Shown piece by piece: positions 8,552 through 16,928 of a DNA stretch of 53,876 nt (the first letter of the stretch is position 1; each line of letters starts with the position of its first letter). Source of the DNA: JBCCGI01 sp039029355 (GTDB lineage: Bacteria; Planctomycetota; UBA1135; GCA-002686595); assembly GCA_039029355.1 (NCBI GenBank), contig JBCCGI010000058.1:1-53876 (forward strand), read 5' to 3'. Made by a program: the position numbers and the translations under genes. The notes under the pieces were generated by a model that saw only the letters and a program-made list of their open reading frames with translations, did not search any database and was not told the DNA's origin.

Positions 8552-9634
8552 ATGAACGACTCCACTTCCACGTATGCCGTCATCATGGCGGGCGGTTCGG
8601 GCACGCGCTTCTGGCCGGCGAGTCTCGTCGATCGGCCGAAGCAGTTCCTGCCGATCTCCGGCGACCGGCCGATGCTCACCGAGACCTTCGCGCGCCTCGA
8701 GGGGCTCGTGCCGCCCGAGCGCGTGCTCGTGGTCACGGCGGAGAGCCAGGCTCAGCTCGTGCGCGAATGCCTGCCCGAGCTGCCGCCGGAGAACCTGCTC
8801 GCCGAGCCGCTCGCCCGCAACACCGCGCCTTGCATCGCGCTCGCTGCCTTCGAGGTGCAGCGCCGCGACCCGGGCGCGGTCCAGATCGTCCTTGCCGCCG
8901 ACCACGTGATCGAGCCCGCGGAGTCCTTCCGCGCCACCCTGTCCGCCGCCGCGGCCGAGGCCGCCAAGGGCGAGCACCTGATCACGCTCGGCGTGAGCCC
9001 GACCTTCCCCGCCACCGGATACGGCTACATCCGGGCCGGCGAAGAGGTCGGGACCTCGCAGGACCACACCGTCTACGAGGTCTCGCGCTTCGTCGAGAAG
9101 CCGGACCGCGCCTCGGCCGACTCGTTCGTCAAGAGCGGCCGCTTCTACTGGAACTCCGGCATCTTCGTCTGGCGCACGTCCACCATCCTGGATGCGTACG
9201 AGCGCTTCCTGCCCGAGGTCCACGGCGGCCTGAAGGACGTCGGCCCGGCGGACCCGGGTCTGCCCACGGCCTACGCCGAGCTGCCCAAGGTCCCGGTCGA
9301 CAAGGCGATCCTCGAGCAGGCCTCGAACGTGCTGATGCTCCCGATCGACTACCGCTGGAACGACGTGGGCTCCTGGGCCGCGCTGACCGGCGTGGTCGAG
9401 AAGGACGCCGACGGCAACTGGCCGGCCGTTTCGGACGGCGCGCAGCTCCTCTCCGAGGAGTCCAGCGGCTGCATCGCCTACGCCGAAGGCGAGCACCTGA
9501 TCGCCCTCCTCGGCGTCGACGACCTGGTCGTCGTGCGCACCGCCAACGCAACGCTGGTGGCCCCCCGCGACCGCGCCGAGGACGTCAAGCGCCTCGTCGA
9601 GCGGCTGCGCGAGGAAGGCCCCGACTACCTGTAG
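8552..9634 (+). CDS. manC: Mannose-1-phosphate guanylyltransferase
   Basis: This enzyme makes GDP-mannose from mannose-1-phosphate and GTP, for glycans and polysaccharides. The 360-residue protein has the nucleotidyltransferase signature GGSGTRFWPASLVDRPKQF near the N-terminus, the metal-binding AADHVI region, the sugar-binding VEKPD and FYWNSGIFVWR segments, and DYRWNDVGSWAAL. It contains only the transferase domain and not the isomerase (cupin) domain of the bifunctional ManC/AlgA form. It lies 24 nt after the AsmA-like gene in the same direction. There is no strong Shine-Dalgarno. It is followed by two GC hairpins. Confidence 0.93.
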   Translation: MNDSTSTYAVIMAGGSGTRFWPASLVDRPKQFLPISGDRPMLTETFARLEGLVPPERVLVVTAESQAQLVRECLPELPPENLLAEPLARNTAPCIALAAFEVQRRDPGAVQIVLAADHVIEPAESFRATLSAAAAEAAKGEHLITLGVSPTFPATGYGYIRAGEEVGTSQDHTVYEVSRFVEKPDRASADSFVKSGRFYWNSGIFVWRTSTILDAYERFLPEVHGGLKDVGPADPGLPTAYAELPKVPVDKAILEQASNVLMLPIDYRWNDVGSWAALTGVVEKDADGNWPAVSDGAQLLSEESSGCIAYAEGEHLIALLGVDDLVVVRTANATLVAPRDRAEDVKRLVERLREEGPDYL

Positions 9635-9639
9635 GCGAC

Positions 9640-9691
9640 CCGGGGCGCCCTAGCGCCCCGGCGGCTCGGCGCCGGCTCTTGGAGCCGGTGC
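9640..9691 (+). terminator. Two tandem hairpins downstream of manC
   Basis: The first hairpin is a perfect 9-bp stem, CCGGGGCGC / GCGCCCCGG, with a CCTA loop at 9640-9661. The second is a 10-bp stem with one G-T pair, GCGCCGGCTC / GAGCCGGTGC, at 9669-9691. No T run follows either. They are probably intergenic terminators in the GC-rich style. The remaining sequence up to the HDOD gene shows nothing recognisable. Confidence 0.5.
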
Positions 9692-9806
9692 GGGCCGTCT
9701 GCGGGAGGTTTTGGGGTTCGGGCGACTAGCCCACCCTCCGCCTCAAGACGCGCGGGAGCGCGGTCCGATCCTCCCCCTCGGACCGCTTTCACCCCCCCCG
9801 CGCGCC

Positions 9807-10655
9807 ATGATCGACATCCCCAGCCTGGTGACCGAGGCAAAGAGCCTCGAGCCACTCCCGCAAAGCTCCTCCCGACTCGCCGGCCTCCTCGCGGGCGACG
9901 CCTGGGAAATCAACGACATCTGCGGTGTCGTCCGGCTCGACGAGGCCTTGACCGGCCGGCTCCTCGGCGTGGCCAACTCGGCCCGCGCGGGAGCGCGCGA
10001 ACCGATCGATACCGTCGACGCCGCGGTCCTGAGGCTCGGGTCGGGAACCGTCCTCGGCATCGCCCTGGCGGGCTCGGTGCGCAACGACTACCAGACCGCG
10101 CTGCCGGCCTACGGGCTGGACGAGGGCGGGCTGTGGCGGCACTCGGTGGCCGCGGCCCTCGCGGTCGACAAGGCGCGCCGCTTCTGCCGCCGCCCGGTGC
10201 CGACCCAGGCCTTCGCGACGGCGCTGCTCCACGACGTCGGCAAGCTGGTGCTCGCGCGCCACCTGACCGAGGACGTCGTCGAGGCGCTGCACGCGGTGCA
10301 GGGCGCGAGCGTGATCGACGCCGAGGTCGAGAGCACCGTGCTCTCGATGAACCACGCCGAGCTCGGCGGCGTCGTCGCCCAGTCCTGGGGCCTCCCGACG
10401 GCGATCGCCGAGGGCATCGCCTACCACGAGGCGCCGCTGACGGCTCCCAGCGACGAGGGCCGCGTGATCGCCACCTTCGTCGGCCTGGCCGACGCCGCGG
10501 CGGTGGTCGTCGGCGCGCCCTGCGGCGGCCCCGAGCCACCGACCGGCTTCACGGCCGAGATCGCCGGCCAGCTCGGGATCAGCAAGTCGGGCTTCGTCGA
10601 GCTGTGCTCGAACGTGAAGAAGGAGCTCGAGGACGTGCTCGCCGAGTACGACTAG
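9807..10655 (+). CDS. HDOD-domain signalling protein
   Basis: The 282-residue protein consists almost entirely of an HDOD domain, an HD-related output domain of bacterial signal transduction that usually lacks full metal-dependent phosphohydrolase activity. Recognisable are the helix start IPSLVTEAKSLEPLPQSSSR, the DEALTGRLLGVANSA segment, LLHDVGKLVLARHL (HD motif) and the late HAELGGVVAQSWGLP...IAYHE. It has no receiver, GGDEF or PAS domain, so it would act as a stand-alone module. The ATG at 9807 was chosen because the domain starts there; an upstream ATG in frame at 9711 would add a proline-rich leader. The ligand and partners are unknown. Confidence 0.85.
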   Translation: MIDIPSLVTEAKSLEPLPQSSSRLAGLLAGDAWEINDICGVVRLDEALTGRLLGVANSARAGAREPIDTVDAAVLRLGSGTVLGIALAGSVRNDYQTALPAYGLDEGGLWRHSVAAALAVDKARRFCRRPVPTQAFATALLHDVGKLVLARHLTEDVVEALHAVQGASVIDAEVESTVLSMNHAELGGVVAQSWGLPTAIAEGIAYHEAPLTAPSDEGRVIATFVGLADAAAVVVGAPCGGPEPPTGFTAEIAGQLGISKSGFVELCSNVKKELEDVLAEYD

Positions 10656-10683
10656 ACCGCGCCGGCCGCCGCGCGTCGCGGCG

Positions 10684-10704
10684 GGAGCCTCACTTCGAGG
10701 CTCC
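10684..10704 (+). terminator. Hairpin after the HDOD gene
   Basis: A perfect 8-bp inverted repeat, GGAGCCTC / GAGGCTCC, encloses a 5-nt loop about 30 nt after the stop codon and has no T tract. A further 7-bp repeat, GGTGCTC / GAGCACC, at about 10761-10781 lies in the leader of the next gene. Confidence 0.4.
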
Positions 10705-10810
10705 GAATCCGGTTGCGCGCCTCCCCGCCCCCGCCGCGGTGAGCTAGCTTCTGCTGCAGAGGTGCTCCCTTCCCGAGCACCGCTCCTTCCCCAGCAGCAA
10801 GGGTCCGAAG

Positions 10811-11845
10811 ATGCGAACCGACCTCCGACGCGCCACGCTCGCCGCGACCGCTCTCGCCCTCGCGGGTCCCGCCTTCGGATCCGACGTGGAGGTGGCCCAG
10901 GAATCCGCGCCGGGCCTCGGCGACTTCGACGCCAACGTCCTGGGCACGATCGCGATGCTCGCATCCGACGCGGACGTGGCGGCGTACTACGCCTACGACA
11001 CCACGGTGACCGAGTCCTATGGCGGGGTGGAGCCGGCGCCGGTCGACCGGCGCAGCTACCTCTTCGTCCACCGCTCGAGCGGCGACTGCGGAACGGCGTT
11101 GGTCGCGCTCCACGATCAGGCGAACTCACCCGCCGGCGGCTCGTTCTTCTGCTCCGTCGAGCTCCTCGGCGACCCGGACGGGGCGGCTTTTCTGGTCAAG
11201 GACGACCCCGATGGCGTGGGGACCGTGCCCGACCAGTACACGGGGTCGCCCGGCTCTTCTTCCTTCGCCGCCGACCAGGGGTGGCAGACCTGCTGCACCG
11301 ACGGTTGGGCGATCGGCCCGCTCGACGGCCCGTGGGAGACGCGCGTCGAGATCACCCAGGCCACGATCGGCATCGACGGCTGGTTCGCCTACTCGGCCAC
11401 GGGTGCGGAGCTCCCCCTCGACCTGACGGCGGGGCGGCGCGTACGCCTTCGCCTCGTGTCCGGAGGAGCGTCCGAGAGCTCGCGCGTCGGCTCGCCGCCG
11501 AACCCCGACGCGCTGCTCCCGGGCCAGACCTCGGGCCCGGTGATCGGCTCGGTGTGGGACCCGGTCGTCGACCACACGAGCTTCCTGCCGAGCGCGACCC
11601 TCGACCTCTTGGGCGTCTCCGTGAACCCGCTGAACGTCGCTCTGCCGCCCTTCGGAACGCTGCTGTGCGACCCGACCATCCTCATCACGGTTCAGACGAG
11701 CCCCGCGGGCGTGCCCTTCGCCGTGCCGCTGCCTCTCGACTGCGCTTCGGTCGGAGTCACCTTCTGCGCCCAGGGCGCCTCGCTGGACGCGGCGGGCAGC
11801 CTCCGCTTCGCGAACGCGCTCGACATCACGATCGGGACCTATTGA
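10811..11845 (+). CDS. Secreted protein of unknown function
   Basis: I do not recognise a catalytic family in this 344-residue protein. It begins with a clear signal peptide (MRTDLRRATLAATALALAGPAFG, likely cleavage after AFG). The mature part is rich in G, S, T, D and P and contains several cysteine pairs (GDCG, FFCS, QTCCTDGW, LLCDP, LDCAS, TFCAQG), consistent with disulfide-bonded extracellular beta domains. The last 60 residues (VPFAVPLPLDCASVG, CAQGASLD, LRFANALDIT) resemble a C-terminal domain I associate with secreted planctomycetotal proteins, where it may be a sorting or anchoring module; this is a pattern impression. The ribosome site is AAGGG upstream of the ATG. ruvX starts 7 nt after its stop. 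Confidence 0.7.
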   Translation: MRTDLRRATLAATALALAGPAFGSDVEVAQESAPGLGDFDANVLGTIAMLASDADVAAYYAYDTTVTESYGGVEPAPVDRRSYLFVHRSSGDCGTALVALHDQANSPAGGSFFCSVELLGDPDGAAFLVKDDPDGVGTVPDQYTGSPGSSSFAADQGWQTCCTDGWAIGPLDGPWETRVEITQATIGIDGWFAYSATGAELPLDLTAGRRVRLRLVSGGASESSRVGSPPNPDALLPGQTSGPVIGSVWDPVVDHTSFLPSATLDLLGVSVNPLNVALPPFGTLLCDPTILITVQTSPAGVPFAVPLPLDCASVGVTFCAQGASLDAAGSLRFANALDITIGTY

Positions 11846-11852
11846 GGCTAGG

Positions 11853-12296
11853 ATGAGCCGCATGGGCGGCGTGCTCGCCATCGACGTCGGAACGCGCAAG
11901 ACGGGCTTTGCCTTCGCGGACGCGCTGCGGATCCTCTCGCAGCCGCTCGACGTCGTGCGCGCCGGCGAGGACGAGCCGGAGCTCCTGGAGCACATCCAAG
12001 AGCTGCTCGACGAGCGCGACGTCAGCACGCTGCTCGTGGGCCTGCCGCTGCACCTCGACGGGACCGAGAGCGAGCGCTCGCGCGCGGTGCTCGCGTTCGT
12101 CGAACGCCTGGGGGCACGCTTCCCCGCGCTGGAGACCGTGACCTGGAACGAGGGGCTGACGACCAAGGAGGCCGACGGCCTCCTGCGCGAGGCCGGCATC
12201 ACCGGCCGCGACGCCAAGGCGCGGCGCGACAGCTGGAGCGCGCTGGTCCTCCTGCGCGACTGGCTGAACTCGGGTGAGCCACGGGGGGCGCAATGA
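11853..12296 (+). CDS. ruvX: RuvX/YqgF-family Holliday-junction resolvase-like nuclease
   Basis: The 147-residue protein has the RNase H-like fold of YqgF/RuvX, which is implicated in pre-16S rRNA 5' maturation and has Holliday-junction activity in some bacteria. The first acidic residue lies in VLAIDVGTRKTGFA. The second motif is LLVGLPLHLDGTESERS, with the usual G-P-x-x-x-x-G spacing. The conserved WNEGLTTKEA segment is present in place of the more usual DER. The final catalytic acid of many members would lie around the RRDSWSA segment (family consensus is KxDxxAA). The start at 11853 follows GAGGCTAGG. The stop overlaps the sulfatase ATG by 4 nt. Confidence 0.9.
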   Translation: MSRMGGVLAIDVGTRKTGFAFADALRILSQPLDVVRAGEDEPELLEHIQELLDERDVSTLLVGLPLHLDGTESERSRAVLAFVERLGARFPALETVTWNEGLTTKEADGLLREAGITGRDAKARRDSWSALVLLRDWLNSGEPRGAQ

Positions 12297-13672
12297 TCGG
12301 CCTCCTACTGGCGCTCGCCGGCGCCCTCGCGGCCGTCCAGGAAGAGGCCACCTCGCGGCCCAACGTCGTGCTCTTCTACGCCGACGACCTCGGCTGGCGC
12401 GACGTCGGCTTCGCGGGCTCGGCCTTCTACGAGACGCCGCACCTCGACCGGCTCGCGCGCGAGGGGCTGGTGTTCACCGACGCCTACTCGAACGGCCCCA
12501 ACTGCGCGCCGAGCCGCGCGTGCCTCATGTCCGGGCTGTGGACGCCGCGGCACGGCGTGTACACCGTCGGCTCGGCCGCGCGCGGCAAGGCGAAGAACCG
12601 CGCGCTGATCCCGATCGAGAACCGCACCGACCTGGCGCCCGAGCACGTGACCCTGGCCGAGGCCCTGGGCGCCGCCGGCTACGCGACGTGCCACGTCGGC
12701 AAGTGGCACCTCGGCGACGACCCGCGCGCGCAGGGCTTCGACGTGAACGTCGGCGGGCTGGCGGCGGGCTCGCCGCCGGGCGGGCACTTCGCGCCGTACC
12801 GCAACGCGGCGCTCGCGGACGGCCCCGAGGGCGAGTACCTCACCGACCGGCTGACCGACGAGGCGATCGCGTTCCTGCGCGAGGAGCGCTCGCAGCCCTT
12901 CTTCCTGTACCTGGCCCACTACGCGGTGCATACGCCGATCCAGGCGCCCGAAGAGCTGACGGAGCGCTTTGCCGACAAGCCGGCCGACGGCGGCCAGCGC
13001 AACGCGAAGTACGCCGGCATGGTCGCAAGCCTCGACGCCAGCCTCGGCCGCATCCGGACCGCGCTCGACGAGCTGGGGCTGGCCGACAACACCGTCGTGC
13101 TCTTCACGTCGGACAACGGCGGCCACGGCCCGGTGACGTCGATGGCCCCGCTGCGCGGCGCCAAGGGGATGCTCTACGAGGGCGGCATTCGGGTGCCGCT
13201 CGTCGCGCTGTGGCCCGGCCGCACCGCGGCGGGAACGCGCTGCGCGGAGCCGGTCAGCGGGCTCGACCTGTATCCGACGCTGCTCGCGGTGACCGGCGCG
13301 TCCGCGCCGGAGGGCTGGACGCCGGACGGGGCGAACCTCGTGCCGCTCCTGGGCGGCGCCGCCGAGCTGGGGCGCGAGGCGCTCTTCTGGCACTTCCCCG
13401 CCTACCTGCAGGCGACCGGCAAGGGCGGCGCGGGTCCGTGGCGGACGACGCCGGCGAGCGCGGTGCGCGCGGGGCGCTACAAGCTGCTGGAGTTCTACGA
13501 GGACGGACGGCTGGAGCTCTACGACCTCGCCCAGGATCCCGGAGAGGAGCGCGATCTCGCGGCCGAGCGTCCGGAGCTGCGCGACGAGCTCCACGCGCGC
13601 CTCTCGCGCTGGCGCGAGCGGACCGCCGCGCCCGTGCCCACCGAGCGCAACCCGAAGTACGCGCCCCGCTAG
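12293..13672 (+). CDS. Secreted type I sulfatase (arylsulfatase family)
   Basis: The 459-residue enzyme hydrolyses sulfate esters, typically from sulfated polysaccharides in planctomycetotal genomes. The formylglycine site is NCAPSR with Cys71, the CxPSR form that needs an activating enzyme. Metal ligands are in VVLFYADDLGWRD near the N-terminus and in FTSDNGGHGP in the middle. KGMLYEGGIRVPL and GKWHLGDDP, both typical of the family, are present. A short signal peptide (MIGLLLALAGALAAVQ) precedes the domain. The substrate cannot be told. It overlaps ruvX (ATGA), although the two are functionally unrelated. A long palindromic repeat begins 5 nt after the stop. Confidence 0.93.
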   Translation: MIGLLLALAGALAAVQEEATSRPNVVLFYADDLGWRDVGFAGSAFYETPHLDRLAREGLVFTDAYSNGPNCAPSRACLMSGLWTPRHGVYTVGSAARGKAKNRALIPIENRTDLAPEHVTLAEALGAAGYATCHVGKWHLGDDPRAQGFDVNVGGLAAGSPPGGHFAPYRNAALADGPEGEYLTDRLTDEAIAFLREERSQPFFLYLAHYAVHTPIQAPEELTERFADKPADGGQRNAKYAGMVASLDASLGRIRTALDELGLADNTVVLFTSDNGGHGPVTSMAPLRGAKGMLYEGGIRVPLVALWPGRTAAGTRCAEPVSGLDLYPTLLAVTGASAPEGWTPDGANLVPLLGGAAELGREALFWHFPAYLQATGKGGAGPWRTTPASAVRAGRYKLLEFYEDGRLELYDLAQDPGEERDLAAERPELRDELHARLSRWRERTAAPVPTERNPKYAPR

Positions 13673-13676
13673 TAGG

Positions 13677-13873
13677 CTAGGCCGCTATCTTCACGAGCCG
13701 ACGGGCCGCTGCGGCCCAAGCGGCCCGCCTCTCGGCGTCTGGCGGCACCTTGCGGACACCGGCGTCCTCGACGACCCGTTCAAGGTCGCCTGCGGGGCCG
13801 CCGCCCGCAAAGCACCACCAGGCACCGAGTTGGACCGCACCGCCACGCCGTCTCGTTGAAGAAAGCGGGCTAG
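13677..13873 (+). repeat. Long palindromic intergenic repeat, copy 1
   Basis: A 197-bp imperfect palindrome lies between the convergent sulfatase and hydrolase genes. The two ends read CTAGgCCGCTatCTTCA and, as reverse complement, CTAGcCCGCTttCTTCA. Further pairing includes CACGAG/CTCGTTG, TGCGGCCCAA/TTGGACCGCA and CTCGGCGTCTGG/CCAGGCACCGAG. The core at 13750-13820 matches copy 2 (49340-49410) in about 61 of 71 positions without gaps. The core ends in a small terminal hairpin around CGACCCG ttcaa GGTCG. The right-hand CTAG contains the stop codon of the minus-strand hydrolase. It has no coding capacity that makes sense. It may act as a bidirectional terminator, a structured RNA, or a non-autonomous mobile palindrome. 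Confidence 0.75.
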
Positions 13874-14760
13874 GAGCGCGCGACGGTCGCGCCGACCCAG
13901 TCGCGGATGCTCTCCATCGTCTCCTGCGCGCCCGCGTCGTGCACCAGGTCGTGCTGCGCGCCGTCGACCACGCGCACCTCGATGCCGTCGCGCGCCAGGG
14001 CCGGGCTCGCGCCCGCGGGCGCGATCGGGTCCGCGGCGCCGTGCAGGATCAGCGTCGGCGTCGAGAGGCCGGCGAGCCCCGCGTCGACGCGGCTCTTCGC
14101 CTCCTGAGCCATCTCGCCGCCGCGCAGCGTGATCACATCGTGCACCTTGTCGTCCGCCGCAAACGCCGCCTGCGCCGCGCCGTCCGAGGTGCGCATCGCC
14201 GGCGCCCAGCCGATGGTGCCGGGCGAGGTCGGCCCGACCTTCTTGAACATGCCCATCAGTCCGCCCTTCTTCTCGGGCAGCTGGAACACGGGCGAGAGCA
14301 CCGGCGACAGGAGCACGAGCGCCGCGACGCGACCGGGACGCTCGATGGCATAGGCCAGCGCCTGCAGCGCGCCCAGCCCCTGGCCGACGAGCACCTGGGG
14401 CTCGTCCGGAAGTCGATAGGCGAGGTGGTCGAGCACCGCGTCGACGTCGCGCGCGACCTCTTGGAAGCCCCACGAGTGGCCGCGCTCGCCCTCGGAGCGC
14501 CCGTGTCCGCGCAGGTCGGGCAGCGCCACGGCCCAGCCGTCGGCGGCGAGCACGTGGGCCAGGTCCTCGTAGCGCGCGCCGTGGTCGCCGGCGTCGTGCA
14601 GCACGGTGACGCAGCCGCGCGGCTCGCCGTAGGAGGCGAGCTCGAGCACGTGCAGCAGGAACAGCCCCTCGGCGGAGTGCGACAGCCCGGAGCCCTCCGA
14701 GCCGTCGGGGTTGGACTCGCGGAGCTCGAGGTTGGTGACGTAGGCCTGCGGTCGACTCAT
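13870..14760 (-). CDS. Alpha/beta-hydrolase fold protein lacking the serine nucleophile
   Basis: The 296-residue protein follows the monoacylglycerol-lipase/S33-type pattern: HDAGDHGARYEDLAHVLAADG, DLRGHGRSEG, then the nucleophile elbow, then LILHGAADPIAP (Asp) and VDGAQHDLVHD (His). The elbow reads VGQGLGALQAL, that is G-Q-G-L-G. The position that should be Ser in GxSxG is Gly (codon GGG). The acid and the histidine are retained, so this is either a non-enzymatic relative or uses another residue. There is no signal peptide, so it is probably cytoplasmic. I start at 14760 (MSRPQAYV); an ATG 7 codons upstream is also possible. Its stop lies within the palindromic repeat. Confidence 0.85.
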   Translation of the reverse strand: MSRPQAYVTNLELRESNPDGSEGSGLSHSAEGLFLLHVLELASYGEPRGCVTVLHDAGDHGARYEDLAHVLAADGWAVALPDLRGHGRSEGERGHSWGFQEVARDVDAVLDHLAYRLPDEPQVLVGQGLGALQALAYAIERPGRVAALVLLSPVLSPVFQLPEKKGGLMGMFKKVGPTSPGTIGWAPAMRTSDGAAQAAFAADDKVHDVITLRGGEMAQEAKSRVDAGLAGLSTPTLILHGAADPIAPAGASPALARDGIEVRVVDGAQHDLVHDAGAQETMESIRDWVGATVARS

Positions 14761-14856
14761 GCCCAAGAGACTAGCGAGCATCCCCGACGATGCGTGCCGA
14801 GATCGGCGCAGAAGCGGGGCTGCGAGGCAATTCGCGGCCGGGGCGCGGCGAGCCCT

Positions 14857-16863
14857 CTACCGCGCCACGTACACCCCGCCGTTCTGCTCGGCCAGGCTCT
14901 TGAGGAGGTACGCGTCCTGCGCGCCCGACAGCCCGATCGTATGGATGGTGAGGCCGGCGGTGCGGTTCTCCTCACGCACGAAGGCGAGGATCTCGTCGGG
15001 GTCGGTGCTCACGCCCATCGACGGGCGGCCGTCGGAGAGCAGGTAGACCGTGTCGACCACCGGGTCGCTCCACACGCCCTCCTTGCGCCGGTCGCCCAGC
15101 TCGCGCCCCTCGGCGACCTCGAAGGCCTGCTGCAGCGCACCGAACAGGTTGGTGCCGCCGACGGCGGTCATCGCCTCGACCTTGAGGAGCAGCTCCTCGC
15201 GGATCTCGGCGTCGACCACGACCGGCCGGTCCCACAGGGTCTGCACGTCGGTGGCGTAGAGCACCAGGTTCACGATGCCGCCGTCGCCGATCGCGCCGAG
15301 GGCTTTGATCAGCTCCTGCTTAGCGATGTCGAGCCGCGAGTCCTCGCCGTCCTCGGGCATGTCGTAGGGACGCCCGGGGTCGTCGTTCGGGTTGTTGCGC
15401 GGCACCATCGCGAAGTTCATCGAGCCGGAGATGTCGAGCACGAAGAGCACCTTCTCGCTCTCGGTCTTGATGCCGAAGAAGGTCACGCCTACGGCCTCCT
15501 CGGCCGAGAGGCTGCCCTTCGGGTCCTCGGGCTCGTCCGCGACCTCGAAGGTCTCGCCGTTGTTCTTCCACCAACGCTGCCACAGGGTGGGGTTCACCCC
15601 GATACGCTCGCCGGTCAGCGACTGCAGCGCGCGCTGCACGTCGGACAGCACGCGGCCCTCGTCCTCTTCGAGGCGCGCGATCAGCACCGGCACCGCCTCG
15701 CGCGAGCGCAGCGCGGCCAGCGCCGCGGCGGCGTGGCTGCGCACATGCCAGCTCTCGTCGACGAGGTGCGTGTCGATCAGCTCGGCCGCCGAGGCCGCGT
15801 CGCCGAGCCGCGCCAGCACGTCGATCATCTCGGCGCGCACCAGCGGTTCCTCCTCGTCGGCCAGCATCTCACGCACGCGCCCGGTGACGGCGTCGCCGCC
15901 GGCGCTGGCAAAGACGTCGAGCGTCAGGAGGCGCAGGTCGCCCTTGGTAGAGCGCTGGGCCTTGACCAGCGAACGCAGCGACTTCTCCAGGTCCTTGCCC
16001 TCCTCGCGGGCCAGCGAGCGCCCGGCGGCCTCGGCCGCGGCGTCGAGCAGGAAGGCGAGCTTGTGCAGCTCGCGCCGGACCTTCGCGGGTTCCTTCTTGG
16101 TGCGGTTGTACGCCTCGGGCGTGCCGCGCAGCGCGCGTCCGCCGTTCTGCTCCAGCTCGCGCTGGTAGCGCCGCTCGAACTCGCGCACCTTCAGCTCCAG
16201 CTCGGGGAGCATCTTCTTCTTCTCGAGCCGCTCGCGGTGCACGCCCGCCATGATCTTGTGGAGCCGCAGCGGCGTGCCCTTGCCGCCGACGCGGCCCAGC
16301 ATCTCGACCGCCGCCGTGCGCACGCCGAGCGACGCGTTGTCCTCGGCGTCCTTCCAGAGCGCGGCGTTGGCCTTCTTCAGCGCGCCCGACGGGAACGAGG
16401 CGAAGAGCGTCTCGGTCGCCCCTCCCAGGTCGGTGCAGAGCTCGTCCTTCTCGCGGATGCGCCCGCGCAGGATCTGCATCTCGCTCGAGAGGTTGCCGGC
16501 CTCCTGGGTCAGCCGGTCGACCATGTCCTTCAGGCTGGTGTCGCGCTCGGCGCGCACCTTCATGATCGCCAGCATCTCGCGCTTGCGATCGTGGGCGAAG
16601 GTCTTCTGAACGAGCTCGTCGCGCGCCTCGCGCAGGGCCTGGGACGCCTTGGCGTAGTGGCCCTGCAGCTCCGGAATGGCCGCGGGCTGGCCCAGGGCCA
16701 CGAGGCCCGCCAGCGCCGCCTGGCGCTTGTCGCGCGGGCCGGCGGCCAGCGCCGTACGCAGCTCGGCAGCGGCGGCGTCGAGCTTCTTGTCCGCCGGCGC
16801 CGTGGGCGGATCGACGGCCGGGGCGACCCAGAGAACGGCGAGAGTGAGAAGAGCTTGGATCAT
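14857..16863 (-). CDS. Secreted HEAT-repeat and von Willebrand factor A domain protein
   Basis: The 668-residue protein starts with a signal peptide (MIQALLTLAVLWVAPAV). Residues of about 50-130 and 170-230 are charged helices likely to form coiled coils. HEAT-like repeats follow (around VRTAAVEMLGRVG, LVRAEMIDVLARLGD, SWHVRSHAAAALAAL, EAVPVLIARLEED). The C-terminal third is a vWA domain with a MIDAS start VLFVLDISGSMNF (DxSxS), a threonine in AVGGTNLFGAL, and a TVYLLSDGRPSMG acidic loop. Such domains bind proteins through a divalent metal. The start is supported by AGGAG upstream of the ATG. It is divergent from rnpB, 65 bp away. The partner and function are unknown. Confidence 0.85.
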   Translation of the reverse strand: MIQALLTLAVLWVAPAVDPPTAPADKKLDAAAAELRTALAAGPRDKRQAALAGLVALGQPAAIPELQGHYAKASQALREARDELVQKTFAHDRKREMLAIMKVRAERDTSLKDMVDRLTQEAGNLSSEMQILRGRIREKDELCTDLGGATETLFASFPSGALKKANAALWKDAEDNASLGVRTAAVEMLGRVGGKGTPLRLHKIMAGVHRERLEKKKMLPELELKVREFERRYQRELEQNGGRALRGTPEAYNRTKKEPAKVRRELHKLAFLLDAAAEAAGRSLAREEGKDLEKSLRSLVKAQRSTKGDLRLLTLDVFASAGGDAVTGRVREMLADEEEPLVRAEMIDVLARLGDAASAAELIDTHLVDESWHVRSHAAAALAALRSREAVPVLIARLEEDEGRVLSDVQRALQSLTGERIGVNPTLWQRWWKNNGETFEVADEPEDPKGSLSAEEAVGVTFFGIKTESEKVLFVLDISGSMNFAMVPRNNPNDDPGRPYDMPEDGEDSRLDIAKQELIKALGAIGDGGIVNLVLYATDVQTLWDRPVVVDAEIREELLLKVEAMTAVGGTNLFGALQQAFEVAEGRELGDRRKEGVWSDPVVDTVYLLSDGRPSMGVSTDPDEILAFVREENRTAGLTIHTIGLSGAQDAYLLKSLAEQNGGVYVAR

Positions 16864-16893
16864 CGGGGGGGCTCCTGGAGCGCCGCATCGTAC

Positions 16894-16922
16894 CTGACTC
16901 GGCCTCCGCGCTCCGTTATGCT
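16894..16922 (+). promoter_or_regulatory. Promoter of the RNase P RNA gene
   Basis: CTGACT at 16894-16899 (-35) and TATGCT at 16917-16922 (-10) are separated by 17 bp. The -10 box ends 6 nt before the first base of the P1 helix of the RNA. The spacing and position fit a sigma-70-type promoter for rnpB. Confidence 0.7.
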
Positions 16923-16928
16923 GAGGTC

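Noticed and set aside
11853..13672. ruvX and sulfatase as a functional pair because they overlap
   Set aside because: Four-base overlaps are common throughout this window, including between unrelated genes, so the overlap says little about shared function.
13691..14473. Open frame on the minus strand through palindrome copy 1 and into the hydrolase
   Set aside because: It is out of frame with the hydrolase, is arginine-rich low complexity, and its 3' end lies in the palindrome.
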